Source of the DNA: Enterobacter hormaechei ATCC 49162
GTDB lineage: Bacteria; Pseudomonadota; Gammaproteobacteria; Enterobacterales; Enterobacteriaceae
Length of the DNA stretch: 64,000 nt
Direction of reading: 5' to 3'
NCBI RefSeq assembly: GCF_001875655.1
Contig: NZ_MKEQ01000001.1
Span: 1,302,001 to 1,366,000 of the forward strand
The position numbers were made by a program, and so were the translations under genes. Shown here in pieces: positions 52,968 to 61,971 of this stretch. A model generated the notes under the pieces. The model saw nothing but the letters and a program-made list of their open reading frames with translations. It did no database searches and had not been told where the DNA came from. How positions within the stretch are numbered: the stretch's first letter is position 1; every line of letters begins with the position of its first letter.

Positions 52968-55331
52968 ATGAAAACCCTGAAAAACTGGACCGTCGATACG
53001 CAGTCGGCAAACCATCTTGAACTGCTGGTGGATAATCAGCACCGCCTGTGCCTGTATGTGCTGGAAGAGAACCTGTTTCGCGTGCTGATAAAACGCAAAG
53101 GCGAGCTGGCGCTGGACCGTACCTGGAGCATTGCGCCGGAACAAGACGTGCCGTGGGAAGGCCGCCGTCGTGACGACTTGAGCGGTTTCTCCTGCCCGGC
53201 CTGGACGCTGACGCAACAGGGCGACACATTAACCGTAGCGACTGAACAGCTGCGCGTGACCGTCCACCAGCCGCTGTGGCTGGAGTGGCACTACCGCAAT
53301 GAGGCGGGCGAGTGGCAGCCGCTGGTCAATGACCGCCCGACCAGCGCCTACCTGCTCAACGCCCACGGTGACGGGGTGGCGCACTATCTCAGCCGCCGCA
53401 AGGACGAGCGTTTTTACGGTCTGGGTGAGAAAGCGGGTGATTTACAGCGCAACGGCAAGCGCTATGAGATGCGTAACCTGGACGCGATGGGCTATAACGC
53501 GGCCAGCACCGATCCGCTGTACAAGCACATCCCGTTCACCCTCACCCGTCGCGACGACGTGAGCTACGGCCTGTTCTACGATAACCTGAGCAGCTGCTGG
53601 CTGGATCTGGGTAACGAGATCGACAACTATCACACCGCCTACCGCCGCTGGCAGGCGGAAGCGGGCGATATTGATTACTACATCTTTACCGGCAAGCGCG
53701 TGCTGGACGTGACCAAAGCCTTCGTGCGCCTGACGGGGAAAACGCTGTTCGGACCGAAATGGAGCCTGGGCTACAGCGGCTCGACCATGCACTACACCGA
53801 CGCGCCGGACGCGCAAAACCAGCTGATGAACTTCATCCGCCTGTGCGATGAGCATGCCATTCCGTGCGACTCGTTCCAGCTCTCCTCCGGCTATACCTCC
53901 ATCAACGGCAAGCGCTACGTCTTTAACTGGAACTACGACAAGGTGCCGCAGCCAAAGGTGATGAGCCAGGCCTTCCACGACGCGGGGCTGAAGCTTGCGG
54001 CAAACATCAAGCCGTGTCTGTTGCAGGATCATCCCCGCTACAGCGAAGTGGCGGAACGCGGCCTGTTCATTCGTGATTCAGAAACCGATGCACCGGAACG
54101 TTCCAGCTTCTGGGATGACGAAGGGTCGCACCTCGACTTCACCAACCCGCAGACGGTGCAGTGGTGGCAGAACGGCGTCACTACCCAGCTGCTGGAGATG
54201 GGCATTGATTCCACGTGGAACGACAACAACGAGTATGAAGTGTGGGACGGGGAAGCGCGCTGCTTTGGCTTCGGCCAGGAGATTGCCATCAAGCACATTC
54301 GCCCGGTGATGCCGCTGCTGATGATGCGCGCCTCGCTGGAAGCACAGCAGCGCTTTGCCCCGGAGAAACGTCCGTATCTCATCTCCCGCTCCGGCTGCGC
54401 CGGAATGCAGCGCTACGTTCAGACCTGGAGCGGCGATAACCGCACTAACTGGGACACCCTGCGCTATAACATCCGCATGGGGCTGGGCATGAGCCTTTCC
54501 GGGCTGTTCAACGTCGGTCACGACGTGGGCGGTTTCTCCGGTGACAAGCCGGACGCCGAGCTGTTCGTGCGCTGGGTGCAGAACGGCGTGATGCACCCGC
54601 GCTTTACCATCCACTCGTGGAATGACGATCGCACCGTGAACGAGCCGTGGATGTATCCCGGCGTCACGCCCGCCATTCGCAGCGCGATTGAGCTGCGCTA
54701 CCGTCTGCTGCCGTATCTCTACACCCTGCTCTGGCAGGCGCACGCCGACGACGAGCCGATGCTGCGCCCGACCTTCCTCGACCACGAGCACGACGCGCAA
54801 ACCTTTGAAGAGTGCGACGACTTCCTGCTGGGCCGCGACCTGCTGGTCGCCAGCGTCGTCGAAGCCGGGCAGCGCGAACGCCGCGTCTGGCTGCCGGATA
54901 ACGATACCGGCTGGTACGATTTTTACACTCACGCGTGGTATGCGGGCGGCCAGTCGATCGTTCTCGACGCGCCGCTGGAAAAACTGCCGCTGCTGGTGCG
55001 TGCCGGGGCCGGTTTACCGCTCAGCGAACGCATCCGTCACGTGAGCGCCGATAAAGACGATACCCGCGAGCTTAAACTGTTCCCGGTGAAAGGCGTCGGC
55101 ACCACCTCCGGGCTGCTGTTCGAAGACGACGGCGAAAGCTGGGGCTACCAGAACGGCAACGCGCTGTGGGTGGAATGGGAGATGGTGTGCGACGGCGCGA
55201 CCATTAACCTGAAGGTCAACGCGCGCGGCGACTATCGTCCGGCGTGGAAGGCGCTGAAGGTATCGTTGCCTGTTGGGGAAAAACGTACGTTGCGGGTGAA
55301 CGGAGTTGAAGGGGGCGAGTGGGTGCTGTAA
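52968..55331 (+). CDS. Glycoside hydrolase family 31 (alpha-glycosidase)
   Basis: This enzyme has 787 residues and a GH31 layout: an N-terminal beta-sandwich (1-240), a catalytic barrel from about 245 (KTLFGPKWSLGYSGS) and C-terminal beta domains. The nucleophile is Asp419 in TWNDNNEYE (WNDNNE instead of the common WxDMNE), and the acid/base is Asp490 in WSGDNRTNW. No signal peptide is seen, so it acts in the cytoplasm after uptake by the adjacent MFS carrier. I use ATG 52968; GTG 52953 is possible. The sugar specificity is unknown. Confidence 0.92.
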   Translation: MKTLKNWTVDTQSANHLELLVDNQHRLCLYVLEENLFRVLIKRKGELALDRTWSIAPEQDVPWEGRRRDDLSGFSCPAWTLTQQGDTLTVATEQLRVTVHQPLWLEWHYRNEAGEWQPLVNDRPTSAYLLNAHGDGVAHYLSRRKDERFYGLGEKAGDLQRNGKRYEMRNLDAMGYNAASTDPLYKHIPFTLTRRDDVSYGLFYDNLSSCWLDLGNEIDNYHTAYRRWQAEAGDIDYYIFTGKRVLDVTKAFVRLTGKTLFGPKWSLGYSGSTMHYTDAPDAQNQLMNFIRLCDEHAIPCDSFQLSSGYTSINGKRYVFNWNYDKVPQPKVMSQAFHDAGLKLAANIKPCLLQDHPRYSEVAERGLFIRDSETDAPERSSFWDDEGSHLDFTNPQTVQWWQNGVTTQLLEMGIDSTWNDNNEYEVWDGEARCFGFGQEIAIKHIRPVMPLLMMRASLEAQQRFAPEKRPYLISRSGCAGMQRYVQTWSGDNRTNWDTLRYNIRMGLGMSLSGLFNVGHDVGGFSGDKPDAELFVRWVQNGVMHPRFTIHSWNDDRTVNEPWMYPGVTPAIRSAIELRYRLLPYLYTLLWQAHADDEPMLRPTFLDHEHDAQTFEECDDFLLGRDLLVASVVEAGQRERRVWLPDNDTGWYDFYTHAWYAGGQSIVLDAPLEKLPLLVRAGAGLPLSERIRHVSADKDDTRELKLFPVKGVGTTSGLLFEDDGESWGYQNGNALWVEWEMVCDGATINLKVNARGDYRPAWKALKVSLPVGEKRTLRVNGVEGGEWVL

Positions 55332-55335
55332 CAGA

Positions 55336-55420
55336 TCCCCTCACCCTAGCCCTCTCCCCAAAGGGGAGAGGGAACTTGAACACCCTCTCCCCTTTGGGGA
55401 GAGGGCCGGGGTGAGGGGGT
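55336..55420. repeat. Pair of inverted CCCTCTCCC REP elements after the GH31 gene
   Basis: CCCTCACCCTAGCCCTCTCC CC AAAG GGGAGAGGG is followed by CCCTCTCCCC TTTG GGGAGAGGGCCGGGGTGAGGG, an almost perfect inverse. The pair lies between convergent genes and resembles the one at 35185-35277. Confidence 0.9.
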
Positions 55421-55424
55421 TGTT

Positions 55425-57020
55425 TTAACTCTCGATACCTTTACTGCGCAGGTAATCTTCGTAGTTACCGGTGAAGTCCACCACGCGCTCTGGCGTAATT
55501 TCGATCACGCGGGTCGCCAGTGAGCTAACGAACTCACGGTCGTGAGAGACGAAGATCAGGGTGCCCTGATACATCTCCAGCGCCATGTTCAGCGATTCAA
55601 TCGATTCCATATCCAGGTGGTTGGTCGGTTCGTCCATCACCAGGATGTTTGGTTTTTCCATCATCAGCTTGCCGAACAGCATGCGGCCCTTCTCACCACC
55701 GGAGAGCACTTTAGCAGGCTTTTTGATGTCGTCCTGGCTGAACAGCAGACGTCCCAGAATGCTGCGTACCGCCTGCTCGTCGTCGCCTTCCTGCTTCCAC
55801 TGGCTCATCCAGTCGAAGACGGTCAGGTCGTTTTCGAACTCATATTCATGGTCCTGCGCGTAGTAACCAATCTGCGCGTTTTCAGACCATTTCACGGTAC
55901 CGTTGTCCGGTTGCAGTTCACCCACCAGGGTTTTCAGCATTGTGGATTTACCCACGCCGTTGGCGCCGAGGATGGCAATCTTCTCGCCCACTTCCAGCAG
56001 CAGGTTGAAGTTTTTGAACAGCGGACCGTCATCGAAGCCTTTGCTGAGGGCTTCCACTTCCAGCGCGTTACGGAACAGCTTTTTGTCCTGCTCGAAGCGA
56101 ATGAACGGGTTCTGACGGCTGGAGGCTTTCACCTCTTCCAGCTTGATTTTGTCGATCTGACGAGCACGTGAGGTGGCCTGACGCGATTTTGAAGCGTTGG
56201 CGCTGAAGCGGCTCACGAAGGATTGCAGGTCTGCAATCTGCGCTTTCTTCTTGGCGTTGTCGGCAAGCAGACGTTCACGCGCCTGGGTGGCCGCCGTCAT
56301 GTACTCATCGTAGTTGCCCGGGTAAACGCGCAGCTCGCCGTAATCCAGATCCGCCATGTGGGTACACACCATGTTCAGGAAGTGACGGTCGTGCGAGATG
56401 ATGATCATGGTGCTGTCGCGGTCGTTCAGCGTCTGCTCCAGCCAGCGGATGGTGTCGATGTCCAGGTTGTTGGTGGGTTCGTCGAGCAGCAGGATGTCCG
56501 GGTTAGAGAACAGCGCCTGTGCCAGCAGCACACGCAGCTTCCAGCCTGGTGCGACTTCGCTCATCGGGCCGTAATGCTGTTCAACCGGAATGCCCACGCC
56601 CAGCAGCAGTTCGCCCGCACGCGCTTCCGCAGAGTAGCCGTCCATTTCGCCGTATTGCGTTTCCAGATCGGCCACTTTGTAACCGTCTTCTTCGCTCATT
56701 TCCGCGAGACCGTAGATACGATCGCGCTCCTGCTTCACTTCCCACAGTTCCGCGTGCCCCATGATCACGGTGTCGAGCACGGTGAACTCTTCGAAGGCGA
56801 ACTGATCCTGACGCAGCTTACCGATGCGCTCGTTCGGATCGAGCGACACGTTGCCGAGCGTTGGCTCCAGATCGCCGCCGAGGATCTTCATGAAGGTGGA
56901 TTTTCCGCTACCGTTGGCACCAATCAGGCCGTAACGGTTGCCGCCGCCAAATTTGACGGAAATGTTTTCGAACAGCGGCTTACTGCCAAACTGCATAGTG
57001 ACGTTGCTGGTAACTAACAC
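55425..57020 (-). CDS. ybiT: ABC-F family ATPase YbiT
   Basis: This is a translation-associated ABC-F protein with two ATPase domains and no membrane part. The 531 codons match E. coli YbiT. Walker A motifs are GANGSGKST (about 36) and GANGVGKST (about 352). LSGGEKGR is the second signature; the first is replaced by the variant VAPGWKLR. Walker B motifs are [13 protein letters not shown] and [12 protein letters not shown]. The start is GTG 57020, with AGGAA upstream. It is divergent from ldtB. Confidence 0.95.
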   Translation of the reverse strand: MLVTSNVTMQFGSKPLFENISVKFGGGNRYGLIGANGSGKSTFMKILGGDLEPTLGNVSLDPNERIGKLRQDQFAFEEFTVLDTVIMGHAELWEVKQERDRIYGLAEMSEEDGYKVADLETQYGEMDGYSAEARAGELLLGVGIPVEQHYGPMSEVAPGWKLRVLLAQALFSNPDILLLDEPTNNLDIDTIRWLEQTLNDRDSTMIIISHDRHFLNMVCTHMADLDYGELRVYPGNYDEYMTAATQARERLLADNAKKKAQIADLQSFVSRFSANASKSRQATSRARQIDKIKLEEVKASSRQNPFIRFEQDKKLFRNALEVEALSKGFDDGPLFKNFNLLLEVGEKIAILGANGVGKSTMLKTLVGELQPDNGTVKWSENAQIGYYAQDHEYEFENDLTVFDWMSQWKQEGDDEQAVRSILGRLLFSQDDIKKPAKVLSGGEKGRMLFGKLMMEKPNILVMDEPTNHLDMESIESLNMALEMYQGTLIFVSHDREFVSSLATRVIEITPERVVDFTGNYEDYLRSKGIES

Positions 57021-57148
57021 GGAGAGATTCCTGCGAAAAGTGTGATAAACACGGCATTATGCCACAATTCCGAATTGAGATCCCGTGTTGCGGTAATCCA
57101 CTAAACTTTAACAAAATCGAAAAAAATGTGATTTCGTACACATCTGAA

Positions 57149-57177
57149 TTCCCAGTTAACGGGAATGCACATATAAT
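57149..57177 (+). promoter_or_regulatory. Probable sigma-70 promoter of ldtB
   Basis: A perfect TATAAT (57172-57177) is preceded at 17 bases by TTCCCA, four of six matches to TTGACA. Transcription would start near 57184, leaving a leader of about 60 bases. Confidence 0.5.
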
Positions 57178-57242
57178 GCGCTCCCATTACAGATTCAGAC
57201 TTATCAACTCATCGCCAGAATGGCTTAGATACCTCGCATAAC

Positions 57243-58163
57243 ATGAACATGAAATTAACAACGCTTTTTGCGGCGGCGTTAGCCGTAGTAGGTTTTTGTA
57301 AGACCGCGTCTGCGGTGACGTATCCCCTGCCGACAGACGGAAGCCGTCTGGTGGGTGAAAACCAGGTGGTGACGGTGCCGGAAGGTAACACTCAGCCGCT
57401 GGAATACTTCGCGGCCCAGTATCAGCTCGGCCTCTCTAACATGCTGGAAGCGAACCCGGGCGTTGACCCGTATCTGCCGAAAGCGGGTACGGTACTGAAT
57501 ATTCCACAGCAGCTGATCCTGCCGGATACCGTGCATGAAGGCATCGTGATTAACAGCGCCGAAATGCGTCTGTATTACTACCCGAAAGGCACCAACACCG
57601 TGATCGTGCTGCCAATCGGTATCGGCCAGTTGGGTAAAGACACCCCGCTGAACTGGACCACCAAAGTGGAGCGTAAGAAAGCAGGCCCAACCTGGACGCC
57701 GACCGCCAAAATGCACGCGGAGTACATTGCTGCTGGCGAGCCACTGCCCGCCGTTGTACCTGCCGGCCCGGATAACCCGATGGGTCTGTACGCACTGTAC
57801 ATTGGTCGTCTGTATGCGATCCACGGTACTAACGCCAACTTCGGTATCGGCCTGCGCGTAAGCCACGGCTGCGTGCGTCTGCGTAATGAAGACATCAAAT
57901 TCCTGTTCGATAACGTGCCGGTGGGTACGCGCGTCCAGTTCATTAACGAACCGGTGAAAGCGACGTCAGAGCCGGACGGCAGCCGTTACATTGAAGTGCA
58001 CAACCCGCTGTCCACCAGCGAAGACCAGATCAACAACAACGAAATCGTACCGATTACGCTGACCAGCGCGGTGCAGTCTGTCACCTCTCAGGCGGATGTT
58101 GAGACGGCCATCGTTGACCAGGCGATTCAGAACCGTTCCGGTATGCCGGTGCGTTTGAACTAA
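57243..58163 (+). CDS. ldtB: L,D-transpeptidase LdtB (YbiS)
   Basis: This periplasmic enzyme attaches Braun lipoprotein to the meso-DAP of peptidoglycan. The 306 residues equal E. coli YbiS. A signal peptide ([17 protein letters not shown]) is followed by a LysM-like N-terminal segment ([37 protein letters not shown]) and the YkuD catalytic domain with [22 protein letters not shown], whose Cys is the nucleophile. Confidence 0.97.
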   Translation: MNMKLTTLFAAALAVVGFCKTASAVTYPLPTDGSRLVGENQVVTVPEGNTQPLEYFAAQYQLGLSNMLEANPGVDPYLPKAGTVLNIPQQLILPDTVHEGIVINSAEMRLYYYPKGTNTVIVLPIGIGQLGKDTPLNWTTKVERKKAGPTWTPTAKMHAEYIAAGEPLPAVVPAGPDNPMGLYALYIGRLYAIHGTNANFGIGLRVSHGCVRLRNEDIKFLFDNVPVGTRVQFINEPVKATSEPDGSRYIEVHNPLSTSEDQINNNEIVPITLTSAVQSVTSQADVETAIVDQAIQNRSGMPVRLN

Positions 58164-58176
58164 TCGCAAAACAAAT

Positions 58177-58209
58177 TAAAAAAGCGGGCCGCGAGGCCCG
58201 CTTTTTTTT
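58177..58209. terminator. Bidirectional terminator between ldtB and gntR
   Basis: GCGGGCC GCGA GGCCCGC (58184-58201) is flanked by a 7-base A-run on the left and an 8-base T-run on the right. It can therefore stop both the ldtB and gntR transcripts. The T-run overlaps the gntR stop codon. Confidence 0.95.
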
Positions 58210-58924
58210 ATCCGTTATTCACGATAACTATGCCGCCATGGTCATAGCGATAGTGACAATGGGCGTACTCCAGCGGCGTACCATCTTCCAGATAGATCAC
58301 CTGCTCCACCTCCAGCACCGGGTCGGTTTGCTCACCGACAAGATGCTGCATATCCAGCGCGCTAGGCTTCAGCGCCCGCACCACCCGATACGATCCCATG
58401 ATCTTCAGCCCCAGCGTCTCCTGCACATACTGGAACACCGAACTTTCGAGATGGGTTTTGTTCAGGCCGGGCACCAGATTGAGCGGCATTACCGTCGCGT
58501 CCAGAGACATCGGCTCACCGTTCAGTAAACGCAGGCGGATAAAGTCATAGATCGGCGTATCCGGATTGATCATCAGCGATGCCTGCTCTTTCTCGTTCGG
58601 GAAGCGCAGTTCGAAGTGCACCACCTGGCTCGTCACCGTGCCTAAATGTTCCCAGGTTTTGGTCGCCCCGAAGTAGTCGCTGCCGGAGAGATCCCACTGC
58701 GAGAGCTGAAGGAAGTTTTTGCGGATGAACGTGCCCTGCCCCTGACGGGTATAAACCAGCCCTTCAACGATAAGCTGACGCATCGCCTGCTGGATGGTCA
58801 TCCGGCTGGTGCTGAACTCCGCCGCCAGCGCGAACTGGTCCGGCAGCGGTTCATTGGCGGCGTAATGCTGGCTGATAATGCGTTTCTTAATTTCCCGCGC
58901 TATGGTGATGTACTTCGCCGCCAT
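58208..58924 (-). CDS. GntR-family (HutC/UTRA) regulator
   Basis: This regulator has 238 residues. The N-terminal winged helix (IAREIKKRIISQHYAANEPLPDQFALAAEFSTSRMTIQQAMRQL) is followed by GLVYTRQGQGTFIRKN and a C-terminal UTRA effector domain, whose usual ligands are sugar phosphates. It is the last gene of the GH1-EIIC-gntR set and 14 bases from EIIC. It probably binds the double palindrome at 61698-61740. Confidence 0.93.
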   Translation of the reverse strand: MAAKYITIAREIKKRIISQHYAANEPLPDQFALAAEFSTSRMTIQQAMRQLIVEGLVYTRQGQGTFIRKNFLQLSQWDLSGSDYFGATKTWEHLGTVTSQVVHFELRFPNEKEQASLMINPDTPIYDFIRLRLLNGEPMSLDATVMPLNLVPGLNKTHLESSVFQYVQETLGLKIMGSYRVVRALKPSALDMQHLVGEQTDPVLEVEQVIYLEDGTPLEYAHCHYRYDHGGIVIVNNG

Positions 58925-58938
58925 CGTCCTTCCTTAAA

Positions 58939-60261
58939 TTAGTTTTCTATCCCGCTGTTTTTCAAGGCCACTCGCTCGGCAACTTTGAGGAAAGGCAGGT
59001 AGAAGAATACACCAAATACGATGATTGCCAACTGCACCACCACCGCCCGCCAGTCCCCCGCCGTTGCCAGCCATGCGCTGAGGATCGGCGGCGTGGTCCA
59101 CGGGATCATCACCACGCAGCGCGACATCAATCCCAGCGTGGTACAGAGCCAGGCAAAGTAAATGCCGATAGCGGGCAGGAGGACAAACGGGATCATCAGC
59201 GGCAGGTTAAACACAATCGGCAGGCCAAAAATCACCGGCTCGTTGATGTTAAACAGGCCCGGGGCCAGCGACAGACGCGCCACCTGCTTCGCTGATTTCT
59301 GTCTGGAGAAGATGAAGATCGCGATCAGCAATGAGATTGTGCTGCCCGTGCCGCCCACCATGCCAAAGGTCGGCACAAAGATATTGTTGATGATGTGCGG
59401 GATCGGCTGGCCGTTGGCGAAGGCCAGCATGTTCTCGTTGGTGTTGATCAGCAGGAACGGCTCCAGCACCACGCTGTTGACCACCGACTGATGAATACCG
59501 AGGGTGAACAGGAAGTTGCCGAAGCTGTAGATGAAAATCGTCCCCGGCAGGCTGGTGTTGATCAGCCGCAGCGGCTGCTGGATAAAGGTGGTAATAAGAT
59601 GGATCAGATCCGTGTGCAGTACGTTCGCCAGTATGGCCGCCAGCACGGCGAACAGCGAGAGCGTGAGGATGGTCGGGATCAGCGCGGTAAAGGATTTGCT
59701 CACCGCTGGCGGTACGTTTTCCCCGAGCGAAATGTGCAGCGCCTTGAGCCGCGAAATGGCGATAAACAGCTCCGTTGAGAGCAGCCCAATCAGCACCCCG
59801 GCGAAAATCCCGGTAGAGCCGATATTGGCGAACGTCAGCACCTGGGTGACGCTCACCGCGGCGTCGCTGCCGACGGGCGTAATCTGTAAGCGCATCGGCA
59901 TCATGATGATGAAACTGCTGACGGCGATAACCACTGCCGAGACCGGATTGTCGAAATCTTTGTTGCGCGCCAGCGACCAGGCGATCATCGGGGCCAGCAG
60001 CAGCGCGGCGATGTTCAGCGTGCCGTTGATGATCGCCTCGCCCCACACCTTAAACTGCGTGAGCGTGTCGCCTTCCAGCACCCATGGAAACACCACGTTA
60101 TTCACCAGCACCGCCAGTCCGGCAAGGATGAAAATTGGCATCACCGTGGCGAAGGCATCGCGCAGAGAGCGAAGATGCACCTGATTTGCCAGGCGCGCTG
60201 AAAACTCAACAAATCTGTCGACAAAAGACTGCATGTGCGGTGTTATTTTTGTTTCAGACAT
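58939..60261 (-). CDS. PTS EIIC component, lactose/cellobiose family
   Basis: This membrane permease domain of a sugar phosphotransferase system has 440 residues and about ten spans. The N terminus (SFVDRFVEFSARLANQVHLRSLRDAFATVMP) and the motif PGLFNINEPVIFGLPIVFNLPLMIPFVL are typical of CelB/ChbC-type EIIC. No EIIA or EIIB gene lies beside it, so it must borrow them from elsewhere. It likely imports a beta-glucoside for the GH1 enzyme. Confidence 0.93.
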   Translation of the reverse strand: MSETKITPHMQSFVDRFVEFSARLANQVHLRSLRDAFATVMPIFILAGLAVLVNNVVFPWVLEGDTLTQFKVWGEAIINGTLNIAALLLAPMIAWSLARNKDFDNPVSAVVIAVSSFIIMMPMRLQITPVGSDAAVSVTQVLTFANIGSTGIFAGVLIGLLSTELFIAISRLKALHISLGENVPPAVSKSFTALIPTILTLSLFAVLAAILANVLHTDLIHLITTFIQQPLRLINTSLPGTIFIYSFGNFLFTLGIHQSVVNSVVLEPFLLINTNENMLAFANGQPIPHIINNIFVPTFGMVGGTGSTISLLIAIFIFSRQKSAKQVARLSLAPGLFNINEPVIFGLPIVFNLPLMIPFVLLPAIGIYFAWLCTTLGLMSRCVVMIPWTTPPILSAWLATAGDWRAVVVQLAIIVFGVFFYLPFLKVAERVALKNSGIEN

Positions 60262-60312
60262 AGCGGATAGTTCCCATCAATCAGTCACAAAAACGGCCCG
60301 GCAGCGTACGGC

Positions 60313-61689
60313 TTACATCTCGCGTCCGTTGGTATGGATAACCTGTTTTAACCACGCGTAGCTCTTCTTCGGCACGCGCTTCAGGTCTTTCAGGTCATGG
60401 TTTTCACGGTTGACATAGACCACGCCGTAGCGCTTACGCATGTCGCCCTGGGAGCTGAGAATGTCAATTAACCCCCAGCCGAGGTAGCCGATCACCTCTG
60501 CCCCATCCTCGAACATCGCCTCCTTCATGGCCTCGATGTGCGCCCGGTGGTAGTCGATGCGGTAGGTGTCCTCAATCGGATTTACGCCGTCCCAGGACTC
60601 AATGACGCCAATACCGTTTTCAATCGGGAAGACCGGCATCCGCCAGTCGTTGGCATAGCGGGTGATGATGGTGCGAAAGCCCAGCGGATCGATCTGCCAG
60701 TTCCACTCGGTGGCCTTCAGGTACGGGTTGTTTTTTTCGCCGTGCAGCAGGTAATAGTTCACTGGCGTGCCTTCCGGGATGGCATCGCTGTCCAGCGTTT
60801 TGCTGGCGTAGTAGCTGAAGGCCATATAGTCGTTTTTCGTGCGCGCCAGCAGTGCTAAATCCTCGGCGCGATAGATATCACCGAAGCCCTCCTGCTCCAC
60901 CACCGCCATCACCGCCGGGCTGTAGCCCTGACCGGCAAAGACGCGCAGCAGGTTCTGGTTGAGAAATTCATCGTACTGCTGGGCACAGAAAATATCGCGC
61001 GGTTTGCAGGTGGCTGGATAGATCAGCTGGTGCGCCAGCATGCCGCCCATCAGCTGGCCCGGTTTGGTCTGGTGCAGATATTCGGTCAGCGACATGTGCG
61101 CCACCATCGTATGGTGCTGAAGTTCATACAGCTCGCGCAGGGTTTGCTCGCCTTTCAGATAGCCCGAAATCCGGAAGGCTTCCGGCATATGGAAGATGTT
61201 CTGCTCGTTGAAGGTCAGCCAGTACTTCACGCGGTCGCCGAAGCAGTCGATCATCTTTTTGCCGTAGCGGATAAAAGCCTCCATCACGCGGCGGTCGTTG
61301 AAGCCGTTGTACGCCTGCGCCAGCGCCAGCGGCATATCGAAGTGGTAGAGGCAGACCATCGGCTCAATACCCCGGGCGATGAGATCGTCAATAAAGCGGT
61401 CGTAAAACGCAATGCCTTCGTCGTTGAAGGGGCCGTCACCCAGCGGGCAGACGCGGCTCCAGGAGATCTGGAAGCGGTAGCAGTTCATGCCCAGATCCTG
61501 CATCAGGTCGAAATCTTCCCGGTAGCGGTGATAGGAGTCAGTCGCCACTTTCCAGTCAGAGGTGTTCTCCCCGGCCTCGCGGATGTCGTACACCGACATG
61601 CCCTTCCCACCCTCGTTCCATGCCCCTTCCGTCTGCATGCTGGACACCGAGTTGCCCCATAAAAAGTTGGCTGGCAGCAAATTGTTCAT
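60313..61689 (-). CDS. GH1 6-phospho-beta-glucosidase
   Basis: This glycosidase has 458 residues and the GH1 N-terminal signature PANFLWGNSVSSMQTEGAWNEGGKGMSVYD. The acid/base is Glu162 in TFNEQN, and the nucleophile is Glu357 in PIENGIG (the common form is TENG). The phosphate-binding C-terminal loop KKSYAWLKQV is of the phospho-glucosidase type. It is the first gene of the cassette, followed by the PTS permease after 51 bases. Confidence 0.93.
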   Translation of the reverse strand: MNNLLPANFLWGNSVSSMQTEGAWNEGGKGMSVYDIREAGENTSDWKVATDSYHRYREDFDLMQDLGMNCYRFQISWSRVCPLGDGPFNDEGIAFYDRFIDDLIARGIEPMVCLYHFDMPLALAQAYNGFNDRRVMEAFIRYGKKMIDCFGDRVKYWLTFNEQNIFHMPEAFRISGYLKGEQTLRELYELQHHTMVAHMSLTEYLHQTKPGQLMGGMLAHQLIYPATCKPRDIFCAQQYDEFLNQNLLRVFAGQGYSPAVMAVVEQEGFGDIYRAEDLALLARTKNDYMAFSYYASKTLDSDAIPEGTPVNYYLLHGEKNNPYLKATEWNWQIDPLGFRTIITRYANDWRMPVFPIENGIGVIESWDGVNPIEDTYRIDYHRAHIEAMKEAMFEDGAEVIGYLGWGLIDILSSQGDMRKRYGVVYVNRENHDLKDLKRVPKKSYAWLKQVIHTNGREM

Positions 61690-61697
61690 GCTTTCTC

Positions 61698-61740
61698 CCT
61701 ATATGACTAGTCATTTAAATTTAATGACTAGTCATATAGG
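61698..61740. promoter_or_regulatory. Double palindrome operator upstream of the GH1-PTS-gntR set
   Basis: CCTATATGACTAGTCAT (61698-61714) is followed by 9 bases (TTAAATTTA) and its perfect reverse complement (61724-61740). Each arm itself contains the complete palindrome ATGACTAGTCAT. It starts 9 bases upstream of the GH1 ATG, so it overlaps the leader. GntR/UTRA repressors bind such paired sites. Confidence 0.85.
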
Positions 61741-61792
61741 CGAAGATGAAATTTCGATCAAAGAGAAGGATCGTTTTTTGTGAGCAGTGCGG

Positions 61793-61827
61793 AAAAAAAA
61801 GCCCCGGTAAGCGAAGCGCTACCAGGG
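61793..61827 (-). terminator. Rho-independent terminator of the efflux operon
   Basis: Read on the minus strand, GCCCTGGTAGCG CTT CGCTTACCGGGGC forms a stem with one mismatch and a bulge, followed by eight T residues. It lies 145 bases after the outer-membrane factor stop. Confidence 0.8.
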
Positions 61828-61971
61828 CGAGGAAGGTTATTGTTGTGCAAGCTGATTTTGATAACGCATAACGCTTTCCTCGCATGGCGATTGGGTGTCT
61901 GTGAGTGATATCCGCCCCCCAGCCATCGCGAATGTGGCGTCCCTGTCCGTTTCTTGCCCAATCCTCCGAAT

